From Camarhynchus parvulus (lineage: Eukaryota > Chordata > Aves > Passeriformes > Thraupidae): a stretch of DNA of 64,000 nucleotides. The position numbers and the translations under genes are program-made. Where the stretch lies: positions 47,897,609 through 47,961,608 of the forward strand of contig NC_044574.1 in assembly GCF_901933205.1 (NCBI RefSeq). The letters run 5' to 3'. Below are positions 50,930 through 60,947 of this stretch, in pieces; position 1 is the first letter of the stretch, and every line of letters starts with the position of its first letter. A model generated the notes under the pieces. The model was not told where the DNA came from. It did not search any database and worked only from the letters and a program-made list of their open reading frames with translations.

Positions 50930-50990
50930 CAGAATAGAATATTTCAGCTGGAAGAGACATAAAATAATAGTCTAGCCCAACCGCCTGAGA
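50930..50990 (-). mobile_element. Short CR1/LTR-type tail fragment
   Basis: CAGAATAGAATATTTCAGCTGGAAGAGACAT..TCTAGCCCAACCGCCTGA follows the pattern 'AGAAT - GGTTGGAAGGGACCT - ATCATCTAGTCCAAC' shared by CR1 3' ends and some avian LTR repeats. Only about 60 bases are readable and the family cannot be decided. Orientation is given by analogy with the CR1 at 12.1 kb. Confidence 0.45.
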
Positions 50991-51407
50991 GATAAGATGC
51001 CCACTGTCAGTGAACATTATAATTAAACAACCTGCCAATAATGAGCTGCTCCTCATGCTTCTGTACATTAAGATACAGATTATTTTTGAATGCTTCATTA
51101 GTACTGCAATCTTACAGAGGTTTTCAAAGCTCTGTGAATTGTGAAGGCAATAAGTAGGTTAAAAGTAAAGAAAAGTTGTTGTTGGTGGTCAGGGATCAGG
51201 TGTCAATTGGGACAAGAAGGATGAAATCTGAGCAAACTTGCAGCTAATTTCAAAGCAAAAAAGAAATGTCTAAATAATCTTACAAGGGTTAGAGTCTTCT
51301 GAGGATTTATTTCCTCTGTGCATCAGTCTCCCCTCTGCCCCCAGCTTCCTGTGCTGATGTTGGGAGGAGACTGATGACTCTTTGCCTGTGAGTTTTCCGT
51401 AAGTCTT

Positions 51408-51436
51408 GGGGGTGTGGTGGGAAGAAGGGCTAGGGG
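51408..51436 (+). other. G-quadruplex motif
   Basis: GGGGG-TGTGGT-GGG-AAGAA-GGG-CTA-GGGG meets the four-run criterion with loops of 6, 5 and 3. It is expected to be weaker than the motif at 25.9 kb because the loops are longer. Confidence 0.5.
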
Positions 51437-52081
51437 TGGTCGTCTGTGGAATTCTCTTCAGGGAGGGTGCTTGCTTCAGTGAGGATGTATTGAAGGGGCT
51501 TTTTACCCTGTTTGGTTGATTTCTTCTTCCCCTAAATATGAGGTGAGAAGGAGTCAATTTTTGAGGATATGCAAAATCAGTGATTAAGGAGGTTGACCAT
51601 GGAAAGATATACCTTATTCAAGCGTAATCAAGAAACAATTCAGAAGACTGTTCTGTTGCGCTCTATGGCAAACCTGTGCCATGATCCTTAAATAAGGAAT
51701 TAATCTGTGGCATTTTAGAGAAAAAAGGGTGACATATGCAAGATCTCAAAGAAGAAGGATAAAAAAATGTATGTTAACTTGTTCAAGTGTTGTTACGATG
51801 TGCAAAGTTAATGAACTTAAGTAAATGAAGCATGGAATCAGAGCAGCCTCTGTGGGAAATTTTTCAAATGACTCCTGAGAAGCTTGGAGAGAAAGTCATT
51901 GTAATGAAACTACTGGAGGACAAACAAAATGGGATATAAGAAATTGAGCTCCTCAGTGAGACTGGAGAATGGGTAGACAATGGGTAACAATAAAATTAAG
52001 TTGTTATCTTTCACTTGGACTATAATAGCCAAGCAATAATTCACAATGAAAAAGCAGATTTAGCAGCCAGGAATCCCCCAA
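51437..52081. other. Non-coding DNA, nothing recognised
   Basis: AT-rich unique sequence up to the LTR insertion site. Confidence 0.5.
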
Positions 52082-52087
52082 CAAGAC
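52082..52087. repeat. Target-site duplication, left copy
   Basis: CAAGAC, identical to 52558-52563 on the other side of the LTR. Six bases is the length produced by integrases of the beta/alpha-like (ERVK, class II) group. Confidence 0.85.
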
Positions 52088-52098
52088 TGTTGTATTGC

Positions 52099-52117
52099 AC
52101 TAAATAGTTTATTTAGT
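52099..52117. repeat. Inverted repeat near the LTR 5' end
   Basis: ACTAAATA-GTT-TATTTAGT is a perfect 8-bp inverted repeat with a 3-base loop. It is flanked by two near-identical 14-mers, TGTTGTATTGCACT (52088-52101) and TGTTGTTTTGCACT (52118-52131), one mismatch, 30 bases apart. Confidence 0.8.
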
Positions 52118-52266
52118 TGTTGTTTTGCACTGGGTGATGGAAAATTTTTACTGAGTATGTGAGGTCACGTGGGTGGGTTTTTCCTTTCCCTTCACATGGT
52201 CTCTCCCTCATACACCCCCCCTGCCGCCCCCCACCAAAACGCGCCTGGTGATCTGTTCTTTGGTTA

Positions 52267-52287
52267 CCCCTCCCCTCACCCCACCCC
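52267..52287 (-). other. G-quadruplex motif in LTR U3 (minus strand)
   Basis: CCCC-T-CCCC-TCA-CCCC-A-CCCC on the plus strand, so four runs of four G with loops of 1, 3 and 1 on the minus strand. It lies about 50 bases upstream of the TATA box, where a quadruplex or its C-rich (Sp/KLF-binding) counterpart could influence LTR promoter activity. Confidence 0.65.
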
Positions 52288-52336
52288 AATGTTATCCCAT
52301 TGGCCGTGGGCCTCTTTCCCCACCCCCATCCTCGGG

Positions 52337-52343
52337 TATAAAA
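52337..52343 (+). promoter_or_regulatory. LTR TATA box
   Basis: TATAAAA, preceded by CTCGGG and by an inverted CCAAT box 34 bases upstream. Spacing is typical of a retroviral U3 core promoter. Confidence 0.75.
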
Positions 52344-52418
52344 TCTGACTGCAGGCGTGGTTTGGCCTCTTTTTCTACCTGGGTGGTCACCGTCCCAGGG
52401 AGTGTCCTGTCCCAAGCC

Positions 52419-52424
52419 AATAAA
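52419..52424 (+). terminator. LTR polyadenylation signal
   Basis: AATAAA 76 bases after the TATA box, followed by G/T-containing sequence. In an LTR this marks the R region and the 3' end of proviral transcripts. Confidence 0.7.
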
Positions 52425-52557
52425 CAGGATACTCGCTCCCGCGTGGAGAAGAGCGCTTCTCGTCTCTTACTTTCGTCTATGCAAGTCTGTGTGGGCCAGA
52501 GTCCAGAGCTAGCCGGATTTGGACTCATAAAAGCCCAGAGACCCACGGATTACTGCA

Positions 52558-52563
52558 CAAGAC
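52558..52563. repeat. Target-site duplication, right copy
   Basis: CAAGAC, matching 52082-52087 exactly. Confidence 0.85.
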
Positions 52564-53437
52564 TTTGTAAGCTTTATGCAAGAGAAAAAAACCAAATCAA
52601 AGAGCAAGAAAACAACTCACTTGGTGCGATACAGTGTCACAAACAAAATAGTGCCTCAGAGATGGAAATCTGCATTCAGAATGCCAAAGAAAATGTTACA
52701 CAGCTGAAGATTTCAGGTAATAGCACTGAGAAGTCGTTAAATCTGCAGCAACTGATTTTTATAGTAGCCTCATAAATTAAATTACGTCATATTCAAAGTA
52801 CACAAAGCACTATAGTTTTGCTTCTGAAACTTTTGGAAAAAACCAAAGATTTTTTTCTAAAAGCCTGGGATGCTTCCAGATATCCTAGGCTTCAACACAG
52901 AGAATAATTACTCAATCTCTCAAGCATCTGTCTTGGAGAGTAAATGAAAAATTGGTGTGTCTATGCAAGATAAAAAGAGACAGTGGCATTGCTAAAGGGC
53001 CAATGCTGTAAAAGTTTGATATTTGTACAAATAGTTGTGGAGAAGACATTTTACATTTGGATAGATCTGAGCAATTGACTTGTTACAGATCTCCTATCAA
53101 ACACCTACACTTGATTAAATATTAAAAAAAAAATTAGAAAAATTCTCTCTACTCAGTGCCAACTGCTACCAGTAGAGGAACAATTACTAAATCACACTGA
53201 ACACTGGCAGAGAAATGAATATTCTATGTGGGATGAACCTTCAGCGGGAAGATCCTATTGCCACCCATGAAGCTTACAAATAGGCATGTGTAGCAGTGCC
53301 AAGGGTGATGACATTCTGATGTATAGGTGCCGAGACAGCAAGATAGAAGCTGTGGCACATCATGCTCACAGCCTCATGTGTCTGCTAGTAAAAGCCAGGA
53401 GAGTAAATCTAGAATTGAAATAAAACAATGAAATTGT
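52564..53437. other. Non-coding DNA after the LTR
   Basis: AT-rich unique sequence. The open frame that starts in U3 at 52173 runs through the LTR and ends at 52775 here; it is a by-product of the C-rich LTR rather than a gene. Confidence 0.55.
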
Positions 53438-53662
53438 GAGTGACTGTAGGTTCATGTGTGGAACAGTTCTGACCTCCTGAGAGCTAAAACCTGACCTCCA
53501 AAAGGTAAAAGCAATACAGGAAAGCCTACTACTAAAGATATTAAATCAGTTCAGAGATTATTAGGGTTTATAAACTCAGACTGAATTTTTTTTCTAATAG
53601 GTCTCAGATGTGCGTGAGTTCCTGTGGCAACTGCTAGGAAGAGACTCATACTGGAAGTAAGT
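53438..53662 (+). repeat. Unrecognised module, copy A
   Basis: The first 45 bases (53438-53482) match 54571-54615 at 40 of 45 positions. A second shared block starts at the T-run/ATAGGTCTC at about 53582-53605 and continues with weaker similarity (CTGTGG, GATAGG/CTAGG, TACTGAAG/TACTGGAAG). Copy A has 98 more bases than copy B between the two blocks. The family is unknown to me: it could be a dispersed repeat or a local duplication. Confidence 0.65.
53601..53656 (+). other. Exon-like 56-bp segment in copy A
   Basis: A good acceptor (CTGA branch-like sequence, T8, CTAATAG ending at 53600) and a strong donor (GGAA/GTAAGT, intron starting 53657) bracket 56 bases. Only one of the three frames is open; it reads VSDVREFLWQLLGRDSYW. 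The equivalent position in copy B has a stop in that frame and a poor donor. No protein family is recognised, and short splice-site pairs arise by chance, so this is a lead and not a gene call. Confidence 0.15.
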
Positions 53663-54570
53663 CCCTTCATATGTCATGCTGTACGTCACATGCTAATGGC
53701 TGATGACCACATGCACCAGAGTTGCAGGTTTATCTTTAAGTTGATCCTCTTTACAAATAGGAGGATAACAGACATTTCTGACTTTTTAGTTTGTTTTTAT
53801 TAAGCCCATGTTATTCAAGTTGGGTTATAAGAAATTCCATCAGTAATGGCAATGATTGCTCTGCAATATGCCTGCCCTTTGCACTGTGCAAAGGAGCCTT
53901 TCATTTGGTGTGACAGTGGCATATTTCACCTGCCAAAAGTGCAGGAGCAGCAGCCCATGGGAAGGAGCCCAGTAACCTGTGGGTAATCAGGGGCTCAGGC
54001 TAAGCCCGGGATGTAGGCATGCTACTTGCCCTGGTGTTTCTTTGCTGGCTCCATTGTTATTCTCATTACAAGATCCCTGCTGCTAAAGAGGGGACATGTG
54101 CTGTCAGGGCTGTTGAAGTGAGGGTGAGGTGAAAAGAGGCCTTTGTGACAAAAGTAATTGTGCTTGTATTTTGAGTGAGGAAGAATGGAAATTCCTGCAG
54201 CTAATGGAAAAGTTTTCTATAATGTCATGTCATGAATTCTTTCCTGTCTTCATTCCCTCATTCCCTCTGTTAGAGGAAGCAGAGAAGGGTGATGGAGGTG
54301 GAGTGAGGGTTAGAATTTTTCTGTGCTGGTTTTGCAAGTGTACATGTTCCAGTGAGGTATCAATGGTAAGGTAGGCATAAGTAAAACTGCTCATAGGGAT
54401 TACAGCATCATGGCTGTTCCCTTCAGAGTTGCCTGGCTCTAGGGCAGGTCAGTGACAGTGAAAAACTGACAACATGGAGCAAATTCCCAGAGCAGATCGA
54501 ACTAGTTTCAAAAAAACCCCCCAAAAATGCTGTAAGTGGTGGCCTGTGGGCTGAAGGATTGCTTAAAACT
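53663..54570. other. Non-coding DNA between module copies
   Basis: No recognisable gene. The sequence is G+C-richer around 53930-54130. Confidence 0.5.
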
Positions 54571-54690
54571 GAGTGAATGTAGCTTCATGTATGAAACAGT
54601 TCTGACCTCCTAAGAATAATTTTTTTTTAAAATAGGTCTCTGGTGGAATACTGTGGCTTTGATAGGTGCTGAGTACTGAAGTACTTTTCC
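54571..54690 (+). repeat. Unrecognised module, copy B
   Basis: Second, shorter copy of the module at 53438-53662, 1.13 kb downstream in the same orientation. The first 45 bases are 89% identical; the second block begins at ATAGGTCTC (54632-54640) and is more diverged. Confidence 0.6.
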
Positions 54691-55412
54691 CTGCTTCCCT
54701 TTCTAATGCATGTTGGCAAGTTTAGCTGTCCAGGTAGAGCCAGGGAAATTACTTGAGGGTGTTTTGATTTTTTTGTCAGGGACTAGCAGATGCAAAGTCC
54801 TTGTTCCCCCAGTGCCTCAGCCTGGTGGCTGCTCATGGGGGGAGCCATGGGCTGAATATACTCTTTCTTGGGGTTTGGTGCCTGAAGCCAAATGGGTGGT
54901 GGCCCAGTCAGGCCACCAAGGCCAGCTCCTCTTCTCTACCACAGCCACAGTTGCCACATATCTCCCTGCCACACTTCAAACAGGTGATGGGGATTTGCTT
55001 CCATGGAAAATAGAATTGCCACTATAGAGTGGCCCTCACACAGAGGGCGTTGGGGAGCCAGCCACAGGAGTGACAGGTTTGAGCTTTTTTCCAAGATTAG
55101 CCTAATTTACCAAATGCATATATATATTAAGTTTTTAAGTTTTTTGGGATCGTACTGAAAGGCTGGATTTTGGATGGTGTTTTTATGAAATGAAGGCAGG
55201 AGGCTTTCAGAGGACTTGCCAGCTCCTGAATTTCCAGTTTCCCCTTGCTAGAGGCCCAGCCTTTTCCCCCTGCAAGTCCCAGATATGTTGTAACTGCTTC
55301 ATTAAGCTGCTGTGTGTCACAGTGGTGACTGCACAAATTTAAATTGGCTGGTTTTGTCCACAAGGGTGTGAAACTGGAGGACCAGGAGAACCAGCTCTGC
55401 AGTTGTATTTTC
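54691..55412. other. Non-coding DNA, nothing recognised
   Basis: Bases 54790-55060 are G+C-rich with overlapping plus-strand open frames (up to 105 codons from a start near 54710) that show no known domain. Confidence 0.5.
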
Positions 55413-55492
55413 CACGTGCTGAGTAGGGGCTGATATAAACAAAAGGTTTTTCCCTCGGGGTTTTGGCAGCTCTCGCCCGATCTGCCGGAGAA
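55413..55492 (+). promoter_or_regulatory. E-box / TATA / CpG cluster
   Basis: CACGTG E-box at 55413-55418, TATAAA at 55434-55439, then four CpGs within 55454-55487, in DNA where CpG is otherwise scarce. The spacing E-box, TATA, CpG-containing leader and ATG (55493) resembles a small core promoter. No known gene starts here and no cap-site evidence can be read from sequence. Confidence 0.25.
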
Positions 55493-55579
55493 ATGGTTAT
55501 GACTACTTCTCTGCTCTCAGATGAGGCTGTTGAAAACTTACAGCCTCTCTGGGAATTTCAGCTTCTTTCCACAGACTAG
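55493..55579 (+). other. Small ORF, 28 codons
   Basis: ATG at 55493 in a favourable context (G at -3, G at +4) opens a 28-residue frame ending at TAG 55577-55579. It begins MVMTTSLLSDEAVENL and is moderately acidic with no signal peptide or known motif. Its only support is the promoter-like cluster just upstream. It may equally be a chance frame. Confidence 0.12.
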
Positions 55580-57168
55580 TAATGAAATCCAGTTTTATGT
55601 TATGTTTAATTGCATACAATTTCAAGTGTTAAGTCTGTCTTGGCAGATGTAAAAAAATGGGGGAAAAACCCAAACCAAACAAAACGCACCCCGCCTGCCC
55701 TTTTGTTTTTGTCAACTCTAGATACTTATTCTTTTTCACAATATCCACAGTTTTTACAATACTTGACTGGCTGTTTTAAGAAGCAGCTCACAGCACATAT
55801 TGGCTACAACTTACATAATAATTTTTTTCTGTTGCTTTTTTTGCTTACTTTATAAACAAATACTTTTCTAAAATTATAATAATTTAGCCTAAATTATTAA
55901 TTTAAGTAGTTTTATTTGTGCTATTAACTTTTTTGTTGGCTTATAGCCTACGGTTTTATAATGTCTTTCAGTTAAATGGCAATTGCAACAAAAGTGACAG
56001 ATATATGTTAGAAAAAGCCCTTAGGTGGGGAGCAATAAAATACAAAGTCACACCAAGAGAAGAATTAATGCAGCATCAGCATCATATTAGAAGTGATTAA
56101 ATGAACCAAAATTAATAAATTTTTTTTCAACCCCTCTACCCTGTTTATTTTTTTAAAAAAAGTATATCAGTTTAAAAATGTTTCTGAATGAGGTTTTGTT
56201 TTAGAGGGTGTTTATAGAAAGCAACTATCATAAAAATCACAGATGATCAAGAGGATAGTCATGCACAGTAATGGTTGTGGTTTTTTGTAAAGTATTTACT
56301 TTTCTCATGATACCTTGTACCTCTGGATATTCATACTTTCAAGGTTTTATGTCTAGAAACAGCTTTCACAACCATAGACTTGATCATTCAGATAGGAAGG
56401 AGAAATAGCAAGTAAACAGCAAATGTTTTTGAACAGGCGGCTAAAATGAAGTGAAAATGGAGAATAAATATGTGATAATTACAGTTGGTTACAGATAGCT
56501 TTTTGTCTGGTATCACATTAAGGAAAATAACATTAAAGTGACATTCTTTATTGAATAAATTGGTCACTGGATATGTTTCTCCTGCCTGGTTAATGAAACG
56601 TATTTAACAAGTGCTTTAGAAGAAAATTTGCCTCGTGCTACTGTCAAACATATTACATTCAATGAACTTGATTAGAGTTTTGATGACAAGGTATCAGTGG
56701 AAATGGTGGCTTGGGCTTTGAATAACAGAACTTTCCAGGAAAGGTGGCTCTATCCTGAAACTGATATAATTTGGCAACTGACTGAGTAATATGGCTCTGA
56801 GACTTCTATCCTCATGACAGATAATATTTATTATATTCTGGGTGAGACTAGAATGTCAGGATGTCTATTCTGGGAAGTGCTCAAGATAAAAGAGGAGCTG
56901 GATAGTGTAATGGTAAATTTGAATAAGGAACTATGCTTTATTTTAGAATTTGCTGCTAGTTTTTACTCCTGGACATAACTCCTGGTCCTGGTTTTCACAT
57001 GGGTTTTGTTTTGACAAACAATTACATTGCAATTGTAAATCTCAACCAATCTATCCATAACATACAAAAAAGGGCTAGCAAGGTTAAAACAATTACGTTA
57101 AAATTACATAGTGATTGATTTTTAGAGAAGTATTTTCAGCTAAGGAAGCATCAGACAGTGGTATGGTA
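55580..57168. other. Non-coding DNA, nothing recognised
   Basis: Very AT-rich, with short open frames only. Confidence 0.55.
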
Positions 57169-57238
57169 GGAGTTCCATCAATGCAGTTATTGTCAGTGCT
57201 TATGGAGTACCATCAATGCAATCGTGGTCAGTGCATAT
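57169..57238 (+). repeat. 35-bp tandem duplication
   Basis: Units 57169-57203 and 57204-57238 are adjacent, equal in length and identical at 29 of 35 positions, sharing CCATCAATGCA and GTCAGTGC. The duplication is old enough to have gathered six substitutions but no indel. Confidence 0.8.
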
Positions 57239-60200
57239 ATCTAGGAATCTCTTCTTCCTGCTGCAAAATTTGCAAATATGCAGTCCCACCTCCAGTGCAG
57301 CATTGCCCAGTTGGTTACTGGGGATATGCACATGACAAGGATGCAAGTTCTGGGTGGTTGTTATTGAAAGATGTGGCCTGTATTTTAATGTTAATGGTCA
57401 TAATTGCTCATTACTTAGAGCTTAGTTCTTATTGTGAAGTCTCACTGAGCCTTTGCATTTCTTTCACTTAAGTAGATGATGGAGGTTGGAACAAAAGCTT
57501 AGAGATTTGAAACAAAATATCTTGAATTTCAAACTTCCTAGTAAATATTTTGACAAAGTATACCTGATATATGGAGATGACCTTGAACAAAATAATTTTT
57601 ACCTTTATTATTTCATTGCTTTAATTTGAATTTAGAAAAGGAAATCCAGTGCCGTGGTAATTGCTTTAGCTATCGCATTTCACTGTCAGTGCCTGTGATC
57701 ATAGTGGCTCACATGCTTTTCCTTAACCAGGCAATGTGATGTTCTTGCTAATAAAAGATATTTTAAGTAATGTAACTTTTTTTTTTAAATGGGAATATTT
57801 AAATGACTGTTTACACAGGTCATTGACCTTATTGGATGTTTTCTTAAATTTATTTAAATCCTGAGTGATTCTGCCTTTTAAGATGGATAATAACCATTAC
57901 AATTAATGCTACACTAGCACATAAATTCCTAGCAGTTTCTTGAAAACCGCCTTCCTTGTCCTCAGGTGTACAAGACATACTTTCTTGGAATTGTGCCTGA
58001 TTTCCAGGAGCTACCATTTCTCCAGAGATGCTTCAGTTTCTCAGGTTATCACATGCCTTCTGGGGGCAGGAGGAGGCTGAAAATTTGATTCCTATGCCAT
58101 CCGTTGCTGCCTCGCCTTCCCATTCTTTCCCTCCTCTACAAGGGAAGGAGAGTGCTTGCTCTCTTTGTGCTGACTATCACAGTTTAGGCATTGACTTTGG
58201 AATTGTCTAACGTAAAGCAGGCTTTTCATAAGCAGCCTATTGTAAATCAGGTGTTTGGATAGAGGACAGTTGCTGTTGTCAGTTGCTCAGAGCTTGCAAA
58301 GACCTCAGCAGCTGCTGTTGGGTCTTGAGGTAAAGCACTGAAGTGCACATCTCTTCCCTGCTGTATTCTGATCCAGTACTTGTATGAGTCAAGCAATGGT
58401 TGAAAGTAGGTTTTATTGAGCCTCCATAGTATTTAGGGATGTAGTGTTGGGAAGAGAAATTGTCTTGGAAATCTTGTTTCCACCTGTTGTGGATTTGCAA
58501 GGCTTAGGGGATCTGGACTGTAGGACTGCAATACATTACACCTGGGTAGGAGTTTTAAGGAGAGAAGCAATGTGGAAACGGGTCTTTGAATTGATGTTGG
58601 GTCTCGTTGAAAGTTATTTTTAACAAGAACAGCAGACTCTATTGTGATAAGTCCTGCCCCAAGGAGCATTCAGGAGATGACATGGCCCGAGTCCTGCAGG
58701 GCTGGACGCCCTGCCCTCGCTGGGCAAAAATAGATGGCAGAATGCACACAGTAAGCAATTCCCTTCTTCTTGCCAAAGTGCATGCTTTCATCCCTGGTGC
58801 ATGGCACAGGCTGATGTATCACCATAACAGTTTCTTAGGAGGTGTTTCCTTCTGTCTTGTTTCCTTTATAAATTTTTCAGTGTTTCACGAGAATAGTCAG
58901 AATTCATCATTGATTAGTTGTGTTTAATTATCTTTCATTTATATTGATGGGAGAGAGAGACACTCAATAAGTTTAAGAAATGAGTTTGCTGTAATTTAGT
59001 CCTGTTTGCCCTTGTGCAGCATAAACAAGTACACGAGCAACAATAAGCCTTGTTAATATTAAATATAATTGTAAAGATAAATGAAAATCTAATGGTTTCT
59101 ATGACAAGCTCTGGAATCATTTCTATGACATCATTTAGTAAAAAAAAGTCTTAATTAGTTTTAGATCTAATTATGCTTGCCTCTAAAGAAGATCTCTCTA
59201 CTTCAATCTCAGAAATTCTCTGGTGGAACTGACACATTTGGGAAGATGGTAATTAATTTACATACTATTTATATGATGGGAAAACAGATGTAGAAGCCTG
59301 GTTTTCCTCCCATTTGTAATAAAAGAGATAATTATAACAAGGAAAAAAACCTACTCATTTTATTATTGTAAATGTAGGCAGGCTCTTTATTTGTTCAGTA
59401 GTGTGAACTCTGGGAAATTTACTAGTGATATTTTGGGAATATTTTTAAACTGTACTGTATCTTTTTTTTCCCTGAGCTGTAGCAACTGACTAGTACTGAA
59501 GACAGCTTGAGCAGGGAGTTTATCATGGCAATGAGCCAAAAAGTCTTGACTCTCATGTAACAGAATATCTTCCGACAGAGGGCTCAATGCAGAGAAGCAT
59601 CCGGCCTTATGATATAGTTGCTCAGGAGTGAGGGTGATCCGTGGCCATGGGGATAACTCAAATGAGGCAATGTGATTTCCTGGGATGCTGTAGTCCCTTT
59701 TTTGTTCTCCTGAGGGCGTCTGCATGTTCCTGGGAGTGTGGGTACTTGAGCTAGCACTTTGTACCTGCTTTCTCCTGCAGTCTTTAGGTCCTCCAGCAGT
59801 CATGTGATTCATGTTGCCAAAACAGATCTAGGGGTATCTCTGCGCACTTATTTGATTGTGGTGATAGCCTTGACACCCCCCAGCATAGGAAAGACTTTGT
59901 GTTTGGGCACTGTTGAGGAGAAACCTCTATTGTTCCAAACCTTGTAATCGTCACAAATGGTGTTTGACCTCATACTTCAACACAAATATGTATAGAAATT
60001 TTTGGAGATGTTTGGCATCTAGAATCTCCAGTCCTAGCCTCCTAATTTCTCTTTCCTACGTACCTTCTTTTGTCTTGGTATCATAGAGCCCAAGACTCAG
60101 ATTCCTATCATATGATGAACTGTTGAAGTGCTGCTTTGCTTTGAAAGTCCTGGTTCTTTGTCTGCTTCTTCTGATCTCTCCATGTTGTTACTCACTCTTA

Positions 60201-60912
60201 TTTTTTTCTTTATTTGTTCTTCGTGTTTTTTCTTTGTTTATTTTCTGCCTCAAATTTGATACTAATTCAAGCCACTTGAAATCACCAACCTGGTAGAAAA
60301 AAAAATCTGACAAAATCAATGATAAAGTAGGGCAGTTGAGCTGAATTCATTCCTGGTGTCAGTGCCACATTCATTGCAAAAGGGTGAGATGAGAGGGTTG
60401 GGAGCAAAGATAAAAAGACAGGCAAAACAAGGGACAAAATCCTTTCTGTGACCACAGCTGTTTGCAAAAGTGCATTTCTTTTCTGCTCCTTCCATCACTT
60501 CCTCCTACCTGGTCCAGCAAATAATGTATGCCTGTATATGTCCATGTTTCAGTCTCTGTCTAAAGGAGAAAGAGGAAGTTAGATATCTTCTTTCTTGAAG
60601 GCAGGTATTCCTCTATATTGTGATAATAAAATATGTTTTTCAACACTTTTGGACATTCTCTCATGGTAAACAGATGTGCCGCCAGATTTCATGGATAAGT
60701 AAAATGGGCTGGCATTAAATTATGGAACTGTTTGCAGGAAATTTCAGAGACTACTTTGGACTTTCATTTGTGCAAAAAGAAATTTAGAATAATTGAAAAG
60801 AAATAAAGAATAATTGAAATAATATCTTCTATAATTTATTAGAATTATTACTTTAACAATCATAACATGAAAAATGCTTTTATCCAAGGCACAAATTGTT
60901 AGGTGCCTTCTT
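57239..60912. other. Non-coding DNA, one protein-like chance frame
   Basis: AT-rich. On the minus strand, 59387-59812 is open for 141 codons from an ATG with A at -3. Composition is unremarkable and polar, but no family is recognised and frames this long are expected about once by chance in such a window. Confidence 0.5.
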
Positions 60913-60947
60913 AAAAAGGAAAAAAAAAAAAGGAAAAAGGGAAAAAA
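60913..60947 (+). repeat. Purine-only A/G tract
   Basis: About 35 bases of A with interspersed GG/GGG, such as GGA12GGA5GGGA6. Low-complexity homopurine DNA. Confidence 0.75.

Larger units (their letters stand above)
52088..52557 (+). mobile_element. Solo LTR of an endogenous retrovirus, ERVK-like
   Basis: A 470-bp LTR beginning TGTTGTA and ending ACTGCA (canonical TG...CA ends with weak terminal inverted repeats), bracketed by the perfect 6-bp direct repeat CAAGAC. U3 carries a very C-rich stretch (52215-52287), an inverted CCAAT box (ATTGG, 52299-52303) and a TATA box (52337-52343). R should start about 25-30 bases after the TATA box; the polyadenylation signal AATAAA is at 52419-52424, and U5 with several CpGs runs to the end. 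No primer-binding site, gag, pol or env sequence is seen outside either end, so this is a solo LTR left by recombination between the two LTRs of a provirus. Retained CpGs and intact TSDs suggest a fairly young insertion. The 6-bp TSD points to ERVK; the exact family is not known to me. Confidence 0.88.

Noticed and set aside
52173..52775. Longest open frame of the window (200 codons, plus)
   Set aside because: It starts inside the C-rich U3, crosses the TATA box, polyadenylation signal and U5 of the solo LTR and runs into unrelated flank. The frame is a consequence of LTR composition and matches no retroviral or other protein.
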